Source of the DNA: Streptococcus ilei | GTDB taxonomy: Bacteria; Bacillota; Bacilli; Lactobacillales; Streptococcaceae | NCBI RefSeq assembly: GCF_000479335.1 | Contig: NC_022584.1 | Coordinates: 744,001 to 808,000, forward strand | Reading direction: 5' to 3' | DNA length: 64,000 nucleotides | In this document: positions 18,743 to 27,554 of the stretch, piece by piece | Numbering within the stretch: position 1 is the stretch's first letter | Layout of the letters: each line of letters opens with the position of its first letter | Position numbers and translations under genes: made by a program | Notes under the pieces: generated by a model | Told to the model about the DNA's origin: nothing | Database searches by the model: none | The model's input: only the letters and a program-made list of their open reading frames with translations

Positions 18743-19585
18743 ATGACATGGAAAATTATTGCAGATTCTGGCTGTGATTACCGTACTTATGAAAGCGCTG
18801 CACCAGATACAAGCTTTGTTTCAGTTCCCCTTACCATTCAGATTGGTGAGACCATCTATACAGACGACGATAATCTGGATACAGACAAAATGATGGAAGA
18901 TATGTATGCAACAACTACTGCTTCCAAATCAGCTTGTCCCAGTCCTGATGACTATATGAGAGCCTTCGAGGGAGCTGACAATATTATCGTTGTTACCATC
19001 ACTGGTACTTTGTCTGGTAGCCACAATAGTGCTCAAGTCGCTAAAAAACTTTATCAAGAAGAACATCCGACTACCAATATCCATGTGATTGATAGTTTAT
19101 CAGCTGGAGGTGAAGTGGATCTACTCGTTCGCAAACTTCATCAATTAATCGCCCAGGACCTTGACTTTGATCAAGCGGTCGAAGTCATCACCAAATACCA
19201 AGAGAAAACCAAACTGATCTTTGTCCTTGCTAAGGTCGATAATTTGGTCAAAAATGGTCGTCTCAATAAAATTATCGGGACTGTTGTTGGCCTCTTAAAT
19301 ATCCGTATGGTCGGTCAAGCCAGCGATACCGGGACCCTTGAGCTTCTCCATAAAGCCCGTGGCCAAAAGAAAGCTATTTCCACTACTTTTGAAGAAATGC
19401 TCAAAGCTGGCTATAAAGGGGGACATATCACCATTGCTCACCGTCGCAACGAAAAATTCGTAGAACAACTCTCTGCCTTGGTCCATGAAAAATTCGCCAA
19501 TGCGGATATCGAAGTCCTTCCGACCTCTGGTCTATGTAGCTTCTATGCTGAAGAAGGTGGCCTCTTAATCGGCTATGAAATCTAA
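18743..19585 (+). CDS. DegV-family fatty-acid-binding protein
   Basis: 280 residues from the ATG at 18743, with GAGGTAA upstream; an ATG at 18704 lacks a ribosome site. DegV family motifs: IIADSGCD at the N-terminus, VSVPLTIQIGETIYTDD, TGTLSGSHNSAQVA, and the C-terminal GLLIGYEI. Known relatives (FakB-type) bind a fatty acid and present it to the FakA kinase for incorporation into phospholipid. No fakA is present here. It stands alone between a TetR gene and a 175-bp repeat. Confidence 0.88.
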   Translation: MTWKIIADSGCDYRTYESAAPDTSFVSVPLTIQIGETIYTDDDNLDTDKMMEDMYATTTASKSACPSPDDYMRAFEGADNIIVVTITGTLSGSHNSAQVAKKLYQEEHPTTNIHVIDSLSAGGEVDLLVRKLHQLIAQDLDFDQAVEVITKYQEKTKLIFVLAKVDNLVKNGRLNKIIGTVVGLLNIRMVGQASDTGTLELLHKARGQKKAISTTFEEMLKAGYKGGHITIAHRRNEKFVEQLSALVHEKFANADIEVLPTSGLCSFYAEEGGLLIGYEI

Positions 19586-19603
19586 ATCAACATAAATTCA
19601 AAA

Positions 19604-19778
19604 GAGGCTGGGACAAAAGTCCTAGCCTCTCAATTGTCTTTGGATTGTCGAGCAAGACGCAGTGGTTGAGTGGGCTCTACTACGCCGATTTCATCAACTT
19701 TTACAGCCCTACTCAACTGTGCGGAGGTGGGACGACGAAATCGAATTCTAACGAATGACCGATTTCTGTCCCACTCTC
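19604..19778 (+). repeat. 175-bp intergenic repeat, copy 1
   Basis: One of six equal-length copies in the window. It begins GAGGCTGGGACAAAAG and ends CTGTCCCACTCTC, followed by TTTTTT. Hairpins: GAGGCTGGGAC/GTCCTAGCCTC at the left end, GTTGAGTGGGCT/AGCCCTACTCAAC in the middle, and GTGGGAC/GTCCCAC closing the right end. It sits between the convergent degV and ABC-2 permease genes, where either end can act as a terminator. The inner GCTGAT/ATCAGC hairpin is decayed in this copy. Confidence 0.9.
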
Positions 19779-19782
19779 TTTT

Positions 19783-21429
19783 TTATTCACCAATTTCTTG
19801 GTTAAATTTGTAGAAAGTATTCTTATAAATGAGATACGTCGCAAGAGCTCCAATACCCGCTATGAGAAGATAAATCACACTAGCAAGCAAGGTGGTGAAA
19901 GCTACAGCGGATAGATAGAAAGTAAAGCCTATCAGGACGAGCATAACGATAATAAAGACGAATATCAACAATCCTCTCAAGGCAGCATTTCCTCTATTAC
20001 GGTTCATCAAATCCGTTACAGTCGACCAATTGGTCGTTAAGAGCTTGTAGTCTCGTCGAAAAGCGATCACACTCAAACTCAAACTGGTCAAAAACCAAAT
20101 CAAAAGCATAGCTAGAAGAGAGAGGGGATGGACCCCAAAGTAGCTGGACACCCCTACTAATAGCACAATCGGCAAAGCAGACTGAACGGAAAAGAGAATC
20201 CAAAACTTCTTCAAACAATAGCGTTTAAAATCAATCGGAAGGGCACGAAGATAAGCGAAATTTTCCCGCTCCAAGGAGATTCCGATACTGGTCAAGCTTT
20301 CTACAGAGTTGAAAACTCCGATCATGAAAGCGATAAGAGACAAAGGAAGTAAATATTGGGGCGTGAGGTAGTTTTCAATTTGAAGGGAAGCTCGCGATGC
20401 CCCTAAAAACAAGCCAAAGGTAAAAAGATAAGGAAAGATCGCCATCATAAAGATGACCTGCGTCAGCAAGGTACCATCACTTAGAAGCCGTTTATGATAG
20501 GAAACGGTAAAGCGATGGAAGGCCTTTTGATCTCCTACCTTCATCTGGCTCACCCGCTCCTTGACTGCATGGCTGGAAGAGACCTCAAGGGCAGCATCAT
20601 AGAAATGAGGCAAGACCTGACTTTTGACCAGCCAAAGGAGGACTGCTAGAACCAATATCCAAGCCAACATCCCAAGCAGAGCACCTGAATCCAAAGGATT
20701 CAAGATAAAGGTATGAAAGACCTCTATCGGAGGAAAAATACTCGGTTGAGTGACCAAATCACCAGCCACCGAGTGCTCTGACTGGAGCATATTGATATAG
20801 AGATAAGCTCCAATGGAGATAAGACTACTCAAGCCAATGATGACGTTAGACACCAAACTCGTGTGCTTCTTAAAGACAGCTGATTTGGTAATCAGGTGAG
20901 ATAAGAACAAGGTGCCCAAGAAGAGGATAGAGAGGAGAATCATGGCACAAAGAAGGCCAAGAAAGAGCCCCACTAGGATATTTCCCCCTGCTTGGATAGG
21001 AAGAATGATAAAATAACTGACCATTGGAAGCAGGGCCATCAAGAGCACTAAAATGACTGAAATACTCTTTCCTGCAATGACTTCTGCATCCGAAAAAGCA
21101 TAGGGACGGTAAAATTGCAAATCCTTGCTCTCGTAAAAGACATTGTAAAAACTCATCAAGCCCTGGGAAATCGTCAAGAGCCCAAAGAGCGTAATCATAT
21201 TGACAAAAGGACCAGGGCTAGAGACGAAATCATTGGCACTCGAGAGAATCCCAAAAAGGAAAAGATAAAGGAGACCAATAAAAATATAGGTCCGAATGGA
21301 CTGGGCGGAAACATTCACCTTCCTAGTCGGATTCTTTTCCTGCTTCTTACGAAATTTCGCTAATTGTGCGGGCTGAGTAGCATAGATGATGTTGACATCC
21401 ACTAGGCGACGAACCATCTTAAGACGCAT
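19783..21429 (-). CDS. ABC-2 type exporter permease, large
   Basis: 548 residues with about twelve hydrophobic segments, likely membrane partner of the ATPase encoded just upstream. The start at 21429 is supported by GAGGTGAG and overlaps the ATPase stop by 11 nt, so the pair is coupled. No periplasmic domain or peptidase is seen. A small soluble stretch near 25-45 is strongly basic (KFRKKQEKNPTRK). Substrate unknown; the arrangement fits a drug, lantibiotic or lipid exporter of the ABC-2/EcsB-like kind. Confidence 0.8.
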   Translation of the reverse strand: MRLKMVRRLVDVNIIYATQPAQLAKFRKKQEKNPTRKVNVSAQSIRTYIFIGLLYLFLFGILSSANDFVSSPGPFVNMITLFGLLTISQGLMSFYNVFYESKDLQFYRPYAFSDAEVIAGKSISVILVLLMALLPMVSYFIILPIQAGGNILVGLFLGLLCAMILLSILFLGTLFLSHLITKSAVFKKHTSLVSNVIIGLSSLISIGAYLYINMLQSEHSVAGDLVTQPSIFPPIEVFHTFILNPLDSGALLGMLAWILVLAVLLWLVKSQVLPHFYDAALEVSSSHAVKERVSQMKVGDQKAFHRFTVSYHKRLLSDGTLLTQVIFMMAIFPYLFTFGLFLGASRASLQIENYLTPQYLLPLSLIAFMIGVFNSVESLTSIGISLERENFAYLRALPIDFKRYCLKKFWILFSVQSALPIVLLVGVSSYFGVHPLSLLAMLLIWFLTSLSLSVIAFRRDYKLLTTNWSTVTDLMNRNRGNAALRGLLIFVFIIVMLVLIGFTFYLSAVAFTTLLASVIYLLIAGIGALATYLIYKNTFYKFNQEIGE

Positions 21430-22162
21430 CTGGACTCACCTCTTCTCTTCGACCAGCCAGTCCAAGATAGATGGACTCTAGGCTTTGTTCTGGATGTTGC
21501 CCCTTCAGTTCCTCAATGGTCCCATAAAAGATGAGGTTCCCCTTCTTCAGGATGGCAATCTTATCACAGAGTTGCTCTGCCACTTCGAGGACATGGGTTG
21601 AGAAGATGACGGTATTCCCCTTATCAGCATGTTCCCGCATCATCTGTTTCAGGTCGTAGGAGGCTTGTGGATCCAAACCAGTCATCGGCTCATCTAGAAC
21701 CCAGATGTCTGGATCAGATAGGAGAGCTCCGATAACAAAGACCTTCTGGCGCATCCCATGAGAGAAAGACTCAATGACCTCATATCGATGACTTGTAAAG
21801 TCAAAAAGGTTGAGCAAATGTTCCAAACGCTCATCACATTCCTGCTGGCTCATATCATAGGAAGTGGCAACCAACTCCCAAAATTCATTGGCTGTCAAAC
21901 GTAGAAAGAGATCTGGCGAATCGGCTACGTAACCAATTTTCTTTTTGATTTCTAATCGATTGCTGTAGAGATCCTTCCCATCGACTAGAATGCTGCCTGT
22001 CGTCGGTGTGATGACACTGACCAAGCTCTTAATGGTCGTTGATTTTCCGGCACCATTATGGCCAATCAAGCCGACAATTTGCCCATCTTCAATGGTCAAA
22101 TTCAAGTGGTTCAAAGCCAGATGCCCATCGTAATCTTTTGTGACTCCTTGAAATTCAATCAT
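21419..22162 (-). CDS. ABC transporter ATPase (ABC-2 exporter)
   Basis: 247 residues. Walker A GHNGAGKST (about 35-43), signature FSHGMRQK (a common variant in exporter ATPases), Walker B IWVLDEPMTGLD, and H-loop STHVLEVAEQ. First gene of a two-gene operon with the 548-residue permease. A consensus promoter lies upstream. Confidence 0.88.
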   Translation of the reverse strand: MIEFQGVTKDYDGHLALNHLNLTIEDGQIVGLIGHNGAGKSTTIKSLVSVITPTTGSILVDGKDLYSNRLEIKKKIGYVADSPDLFLRLTANEFWELVATSYDMSQQECDERLEHLLNLFDFTSHRYEVIESFSHGMRQKVFVIGALLSDPDIWVLDEPMTGLDPQASYDLKQMMREHADKGNTVIFSTHVLEVAEQLCDKIAILKKGNLIFYGTIEELKGQHPEQSLESIYLGLAGRREEVSPDAS

Positions 22163-22224
22163 AGATTCTCCCTCTTCTATCCCACTTCCCTGATGAAGGA
22201 AAACGGTTTACTTGTTTTGCCAAT

Positions 22225-22253
22225 ATTTTATTCCATTTTTCCTCTTTTGTCAA
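22225..22253 (-). promoter_or_regulatory. Promoter for the ABC-2 exporter operon
   Basis: On the minus strand TTGACA (22253-22248), a 17-nt spacer and TAAAAT (22230-22225). Near-consensus. Confidence 0.75.
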
Positions 22254-22268
22254 TGGAAAACTCAAGTA

Positions 22269-23942
22269 TTAAAGTAATTCATCAAAGCGGTAGAGAAGGC
22301 CAAATAGATAACTAGGAATGATATCTAGGAGGTCCTCCGTAAAGACCCGCTCCCCTCTTTGGTGGAGTTCCTTGCCCCAAGGCCCTAAATTGACCGCAGG
22401 CACTTGAATCTGTGCAATGTTTGCAAGATCCAACTCGTAAACTTGAGAGGGGATAGCTAAACTATCCAATACGACTTGATAGCTTTCTAGCTCTCTCTCC
22501 AAGGCACAATAACTGGTGTCGCAAATGCCCATGAAGTACTCTTCCACCTTCAGTGACAAGCCCCTGCTTGCTAAATAGTAGCGATAATCATCTATTAGGT
22601 TATCAATTTTTAGACTGGTATTCGGTAAAGACCGACAATTCATAGAAGGGTAATAAGGTGGAGCAAAGCCAATAACCACCAGAGGATTTTTCTCACTCAA
22701 AAACTCTAAGAAACTTTGAATCTGCTGGATGGCAATGGTCTGATAGCTGACTCCTGATAAGAAATCTTGATAGGCTCTTTGCTCACACTGCTCTTGAAAG
22801 CTTAAAAATCCTTCCTTCTTTTGGCAACGATCCAGCAATTCTTGATAGCTGATGACTCTTGGCTGAGAGATCAGATGTTCTTGCCCTGCTTGGTCCTGAA
22901 GGGACAGGTATTTGACATAAAATTGATCAACCGCTTCCTGGCTCAACTCTTTGATGCGTTGCAACAATTCTTGAGGGGTCTTTTTCAGATGCAGAACGCT
23001 GAAATAGCCGGCAGCATGGAGGACAGTCGACACATCATATTGATCCTTTAAATCCCTCAGATAAGACCAAGAAGGAAGGGGAGACCGCTCACCCAGAGCA
23101 TGATCAGATAAGTCTGGGTGAAGGTCCAATTTTGATGCAACTGCTATTAGGAGAGAGAGGGCATTGATTCCCTTTAGAGGCTCTTTCATATGAGACAAAA
23201 CTCCTTGGGCAACAACGACTGGCATCAGCTTGCCAACCGTTCCGATATGCAGGACCTTCTCCTTGTCACTCCCTGCTTCAAAGGGCTCTGAATCCACTGC
23301 TAACACATAGTCCAAGTCAAACTCATCTTTTAACTGACAGAGTAGACCCAAGGCTCCTCTCATCCCACGTGAATAAGACTCCTCATCTCCCACAGATAGA
23401 TAAAGCAAATTAACCTGACCCCCAGCTGGATCTGAGGCATAGGCTTCTAGGACTCCTAGCTGGAGCGCTAAGGCCGCCTTCATGTCACAAGAACCTCGTC
23501 CGAATTGCCATTGGCGAGAATTTAGATCCTCCTGCATTTCTGATCGAAAATCGAGGTCCTTTAAGGCTTGAACCAGTGCCTCCGAATCCAAAGCTATAGG
23601 TGCGAGGGGACCGTAATCTTCTAGATCTACCGTATCGTGGTGGTGAAAAAGAATCACTGTCTTTTTCTTTCCCTTATCAACTAAAGCCCAGTTGACACTC
23701 CGATGGAGATGGTCATTGGGAAGAGGGTAGCGACCAAAGTGATGGGGGTGAGTCTGGAAATATGGAATAGCCCCAATTCGTTGGTCTAAATAGTCTTCCA
23801 TCTCCCTTTCTGTCTCTGTATTAGTAAAGCTAGGTATGGACATTGCCTCTTGAAAAATTGTGGCAATTTGTTCTTGGAAATCTTCTATGGATCTCAATGG
23901 GGGCCTCCTTCTGATGGGCTGGATCCCTTTGTTTTCTATCAC
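22269..23942 (-). CDS. M20-family peptidase/deacylase (RocB-like)
   Basis: 557 residues, long for M20. Metal-binding motifs: HHHDTVD (about 99-105), GRGSCDMKAA (about 148-157) and GDEES (about 183-187, catalytic Glu). Regions following the third motif resemble RocB, a protein linked to arginine use in bacilli but biochemically poorly known. No signal peptide, so cytoplasmic. The start is GTG, with a weak AAAGA ribosome site; the codon is in the same frame as the upstream surface peptidase gene and only seven codons after its stop. Co-transcription with that peptidase suggests handling of released peptides, an inference. Confidence 0.8.
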   Translation of the reverse strand: MIENKGIQPIRRRPPLRSIEDFQEQIATIFQEAMSIPSFTNTETEREMEDYLDQRIGAIPYFQTHPHHFGRYPLPNDHLHRSVNWALVDKGKKKTVILFHHHDTVDLEDYGPLAPIALDSEALVQALKDLDFRSEMQEDLNSRQWQFGRGSCDMKAALALQLGVLEAYASDPAGGQVNLLYLSVGDEESYSRGMRGALGLLCQLKDEFDLDYVLAVDSEPFEAGSDKEKVLHIGTVGKLMPVVVAQGVLSHMKEPLKGINALSLLIAVASKLDLHPDLSDHALGERSPLPSWSYLRDLKDQYDVSTVLHAAGYFSVLHLKKTPQELLQRIKELSQEAVDQFYVKYLSLQDQAGQEHLISQPRVISYQELLDRCQKKEGFLSFQEQCEQRAYQDFLSGVSYQTIAIQQIQSFLEFLSEKNPLVVIGFAPPYYPSMNCRSLPNTSLKIDNLIDDYRYYLASRGLSLKVEEYFMGICDTSYCALERELESYQVVLDSLAIPSQVYELDLANIAQIQVPAVNLGPWGKELHQRGERVFTEDLLDIIPSYLFGLLYRFDELL

Positions 23943-23963
23943 TCTTTGGCGATAAGTCTGATA

Positions 23964-26900
23964 TTATTGATCTTCTTTGCGACGGTAGACAGCTTTCCAC
24001 AGGCTAGTCGCAAGGACGGTAAGCAAGCCATAAACTGTCCAGATATTTGCTGTTTCACCAGTTTCAGGTAAGCGTGTTTCCTCCTTCTCAGGCAAGCGAG
24101 CGACACTTCCCTCTCCTTGGCTTGTGCTTCCGCTGACGTGTGCTAATTGAGCCAATTCTTCTTTCTGTTCTTTACGGAAGTCCATTTGGTCTCGTCCGAC
24201 TGGTGGTTGTTGTTCTTGATGACTAGCTTGATCAGAAACAGAGCCCTTACCGGCTTCTTCCACTACAGTAGGATTCTTCTTAGCGATTGGGAGAATACGA
24301 TCTGCTAAGCTTGCATACTCGGTATCCTTTTCATTTGGCTGGTAACGAAGTAAGAGAGAACGGCTATCTTCAAGAATCGGAATTCTTGCTGAGATTGAAT
24401 CTGTCTTAAACTTGACTTCGTATGGATCAGCATAATAAATGTAGTCCGGGTCAAAGGCATGAAGCGTCAAAACTAGGCGATGTCCTTTCTTAACTGTGTA
24501 GAGGTTCGGTTGTAAATACATCGTATAGTTGTGGTACTCATTTTCCTTTAGATCGATCGAGTGGCTAGAACTTGCTGAATCAAATCCAGAGCCAGGATTA
24601 GCCAAGTTGAGCCAGCCTCTTGAAATGACTACACTCTTAACCTTGTGCGTCTTATAACGTTTCAGAGGGAGACTGTCCAAATTGCTACCACTCCAGTAGC
24701 CGGTTTCATCCAGGGTCTCTTTTTCAAGGGTACGAGTACCGTAGCCATCCTTATCATAGGTGATTTCTTCTTTGACAACATCAAATTCTTCGTCAGAGAC
24801 ATCCATTAGGGTCGCGCTGACATGAGCATGGCTCTTATCTCCTTTTATGAAGCTAGCGCTAAAATTCACAGGAATATGACCTTTGATGGTGATATCTTGA
24901 TCGACCGGTGCAGCATAAGAGGCACTGACAGCAGATGAATGGAAGGCCGCATCTTGGTTTCTGGTTGTCCAGTTCTCACCGGTGCCATAGAAATCGCTGG
25001 ATACTGTCACATCTTCTCTCTTAGAATAAGCACGCGCAGTGATGCTATTGGTTGATTCCCACTTATCAAATTTGCGCCACTTAGACGGATCCAAGTTGTC
25101 CTGTGCTGTGACTTCTGGCAGATACTGAATTCCATTTCGAATTCCAAACAAATAATGACTGTACCATAGATTCATCAAATCATTGAAGGCTTGACCCGCA
25201 ACATTCGTCCCAGACCAACGTGTCGATGGATAGACATGGTTTCCTTGGTGGAGCAAGACTTTTGGATCAATTCCTGCCTTCTTGAAGGCTTGAACCATTA
25301 ATTCAAAATGTTTTGGCTTGACATTGTCATCATTGAGCCCTTGGATAATCAATGGTGCAGCTTTCAAATTTGCTGCGTTCAAGGTGTAGTCACGTTTGAC
25401 ATACTCTTCGTTGTAATTATGGCCATCCTTGTGTTGGAGCTCATTCAGCTTGGTAATATAGGCTGCATAGTAATCCTTGACCTTGTCCCAATCTTCCTTA
25501 TCAAGAATACGGCCTGAGGTGTAGACTGACAACCAAGAGAGGTCATTGGAAGCTCCTGTATCAAGAGGAGATCCTTGGCTGTTAAAATGGTCATACCAGC
25601 TAGCGATACCTGCAGCTGGCACAATGGTCTTGAGACCTTCGACTCCAGTAGAGGCTACACCGAAGGTCGTTGTCCCAGCCCAAGACAAGCCTGTCATGGC
25701 CACATTTCCACTGGACCAGTCAGCCTTGATTTCACGGTTGCTGGTTTTATCCGCATAGGCCTTACGCTTGCCATTCAACCACTCAATGATGTTCTTGTAG
25801 GCCGCAATTTCTAGGTCAGATCCAGTCGTATTAATCCCATCAGAACCTTTGGATCCCAGGCCGCTACTGGTAACTACTGCATAACCGCGAACCAAGTAGT
25901 AATTGTACCAGTTGAGGTTTTCATAGTCATAGTGGGTATAGTCATCTGAGCTTTCACGAGGATTGACATAGTACCATTCTTTTGGATCTGCAGCCTTTGC
26001 CACTTCTTCTGTCGAGACTTCTTTGACTGCCTTTCTCTTTTCTGGCTTACTGTAGAGTTTTGCCATATCAAAGTTCCCACCTTCTTTCAGACCCAATCCC
26101 TCAAGGGTGCGTTCTTCTGTCGTTCCTGTTACGTAAGGGCTGGCTTCAAAAATACTCGGTGCTTTATAATCCCCCTTGACTGCAGCCTTAGGAACTTGGA
26201 CCAAGGTCTTCACTAAGTCAGGTTTGCCATCTCCATCCGTGTCATAGTCGGTTTCAACATAGACAATATAGCGGACAATGTCACTCTTTTCATAAGAATA
26301 ATGCTCAATATCATCCCCCGGTGTAAATGGGAAAATCGGTTGGGCCCGTCCGTTCAAAAAGAGAGGTTCTTTGCGATCAGCGCGGTAGGCCGCATGGAGT
26401 TTTTTAGCCACCTCAACCATGGAAGCTAAGTTAGTCACTGGTGCCGTTCCTTCTGTATCCTCACTGATCATACCAAGACTTTTAGCAAAAGCCAAACGAT
26501 CCTTATCAGTTGCTCCTACTTGGCCATCTTTTGTCGACGCCCACTTCAAGAGCTGGTTGACAGCATCCGTCACAGTTGCTTCTTTCTTAGCATCTTGCTC
26601 CTCAACAGATTGACCAGTCACCTCTGAAAGTTCCCCAAGAGTCACCTTAGGAGCGCTAGAAAGAAGACTGGCATTTTTTTCTGATACAGCCCCTTCAGGA
26701 GATGGACTTGTTTGAGGACTTGCACTAATCAGCTTGTCTGCTGGAGGAGAGACAGGATCCTTTTCCGCAACAACGTCCTTATCTGTCGACGTTGGCTGGT
26801 CAGCTACTGCTGGTGTTGCTACAGGGCTTGTAGCAGCTACTGGTATATTCGATTCAGGCTTTTGAGACGCTTCCTCCTTAGGAGACAGCTCATCACTTGC

Positions 26901-27077
26901 TGGAACTTCATTTGAAACAGGAGAGGTTTCTGCTGTACTTGGCTGTCCCACATGAGAGGTCAAGGCTGGTTCTTGACTATTCGTAGCCACTTCCTCCGCC
27001 TGGACATGGCGCGCCAAAACAATTGGACTCATTAACAAACTTGCAAACACAATCGAAACAAGGCTAGATTTTTTCAT
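23964..27077 (-). CDS. Cell-wall-anchored X-prolyl dipeptidyl-peptidase, paralog 1 (S15)
   Basis: Surface serine peptidase removing X-Pro dipeptides from proline-rich peptides. 1037 residues from the ATG at 27077 (AAAGGAG upstream). Signal peptide about 1-28 (cut after HVQA), a Ser/Pro/Glu-rich low-complexity region to about 150, then the S15 domain with a DTDGDGKPD loop that looks calcium-binding. Predicted triad: Ser465 in GLSWAGTT, Asp583 in GLNDDNVK, His614 in HQGNHVYP. A jelly-roll C-terminal domain, a linker, then the sortase signal LPETG, a hydrophobic span and RRKEDQ. It is clearly related to the gene at 29780-32851. Confidence 0.92.
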   Translation of the reverse strand: MKKSSLVSIVFASLLMSPIVLARHVQAEEVATNSQEPALTSHVGQPSTAETSPVSNEVPASDELSPKEEASQKPESNIPVAATSPVATPAVADQPTSTDKDVVAEKDPVSPPADKLISASPQTSPSPEGAVSEKNASLLSSAPKVTLGELSEVTGQSVEEQDAKKEATVTDAVNQLLKWASTKDGQVGATDKDRLAFAKSLGMISEDTEGTAPVTNLASMVEVAKKLHAAYRADRKEPLFLNGRAQPIFPFTPGDDIEHYSYEKSDIVRYIVYVETDYDTDGDGKPDLVKTLVQVPKAAVKGDYKAPSIFEASPYVTGTTEERTLEGLGLKEGGNFDMAKLYSKPEKRKAVKEVSTEEVAKAADPKEWYYVNPRESSDDYTHYDYENLNWYNYYLVRGYAVVTSSGLGSKGSDGINTTGSDLEIAAYKNIIEWLNGKRKAYADKTSNREIKADWSSGNVAMTGLSWAGTTTFGVASTGVEGLKTIVPAAGIASWYDHFNSQGSPLDTGASNDLSWLSVYTSGRILDKEDWDKVKDYYAAYITKLNELQHKDGHNYNEEYVKRDYTLNAANLKAAPLIIQGLNDDNVKPKHFELMVQAFKKAGIDPKVLLHQGNHVYPSTRWSGTNVAGQAFNDLMNLWYSHYLFGIRNGIQYLPEVTAQDNLDPSKWRKFDKWESTNSITARAYSKREDVTVSSDFYGTGENWTTRNQDAAFHSSAVSASYAAPVDQDITIKGHIPVNFSASFIKGDKSHAHVSATLMDVSDEEFDVVKEEITYDKDGYGTRTLEKETLDETGYWSGSNLDSLPLKRYKTHKVKSVVISRGWLNLANPGSGFDSASSSHSIDLKENEYHNYTMYLQPNLYTVKKGHRLVLTLHAFDPDYIYYADPYEVKFKTDSISARIPILEDSRSLLLRYQPNEKDTEYASLADRILPIAKKNPTVVEEAGKGSVSDQASHQEQQPPVGRDQMDFRKEQKEELAQLAHVSGSTSQGEGSVARLPEKEETRLPETGETANIWTVYGLLTVLATSLWKAVYRRKEDQ

Positions 27078-27554
27078 ATACAAACTCCTTTGAAACATGT
27101 CGTTTTGACCGATTTATCCAAAACGACGAAAAAAGTAGACAAATTCATTCTTTAATAGATGCACTAGAAACGAAACCTCCTTTCATCGACGGCATCTTTT
27201 CCTGTCAGGAAGCAAGATTTCCTCATATCTGGTAGTCAACCAGCTTTCAAACAGGATCACAACTTAACTTACAGCAGGGAAAGCTCTCTGGACTTTCCTT
27301 CCTGTAAATCAAATGATGGAGACACTTTTTCAACTAGCAAAGCCTTCTAAGACAGATTGAGCGAACTTGAATAAAAATAAAAAAATAGTTCCTATTCATG
27401 GGGCCAAATCCCTCTCTCCGATCCATACAAGACCTATCTTTTTACCCATTTATACACTATGAAATAAAGACAGCGTTTTCGAGAGTGCAAACCTTTGCCC
27501 TATCCTTTCATTTTTGGTAAAATAAGGCATTAATTCACGAAAGATGAGAAACAA
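27078..27554. other. 477-bp gene-free region between pepX paralog 1 and amylase
   Basis: No gene longer than about 25 codons is convincing. It holds the left-reading leader of the surface peptidase gene, with a 9-bp perfect inverted repeat (GTCGTTTTG at 27100-27108, CAAAACGAC at 27119-27127), and a nested hairpin (TTACAG and CTGTAA enclosing GGAAAG/CTTTCC, 27269-27307). An AAAGGAGG with no following gene lies near 27176. The right end carries the amylase promoter. Confidence 0.5.
27468..27523 (+). promoter_or_regulatory. Amylase promoter with upstream cre-like site
   Basis: TTGCCC (27495-27500), a 17-nt spacer, TAAAAT (27518-27523). Just upstream, AGACAGCGTTTTCG (27468-27481) matches the catabolite-response consensus TGWNANCGNTNWCA except at its first and last bases. 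CcpA control of an amylase would be usual, but is inferred. Confidence 0.45.

Noticed and set aside
27128..27200. Leader peptides in front of pepX paralog 1 (16-codon GTG frame after AAAGGAGG; 24-codon ATG frame ending at the gene start)
   Set aside because: Both are too short to judge, the spacing or ribosome site is poor, and no residue bias suggests attenuation.
27262..27311. RNase P-like GGAAAGTCC string in the amylase-pepX gap
   Set aside because: Only one short string fits; no other rnpB blocks or the expected length of about 380 nt are present.
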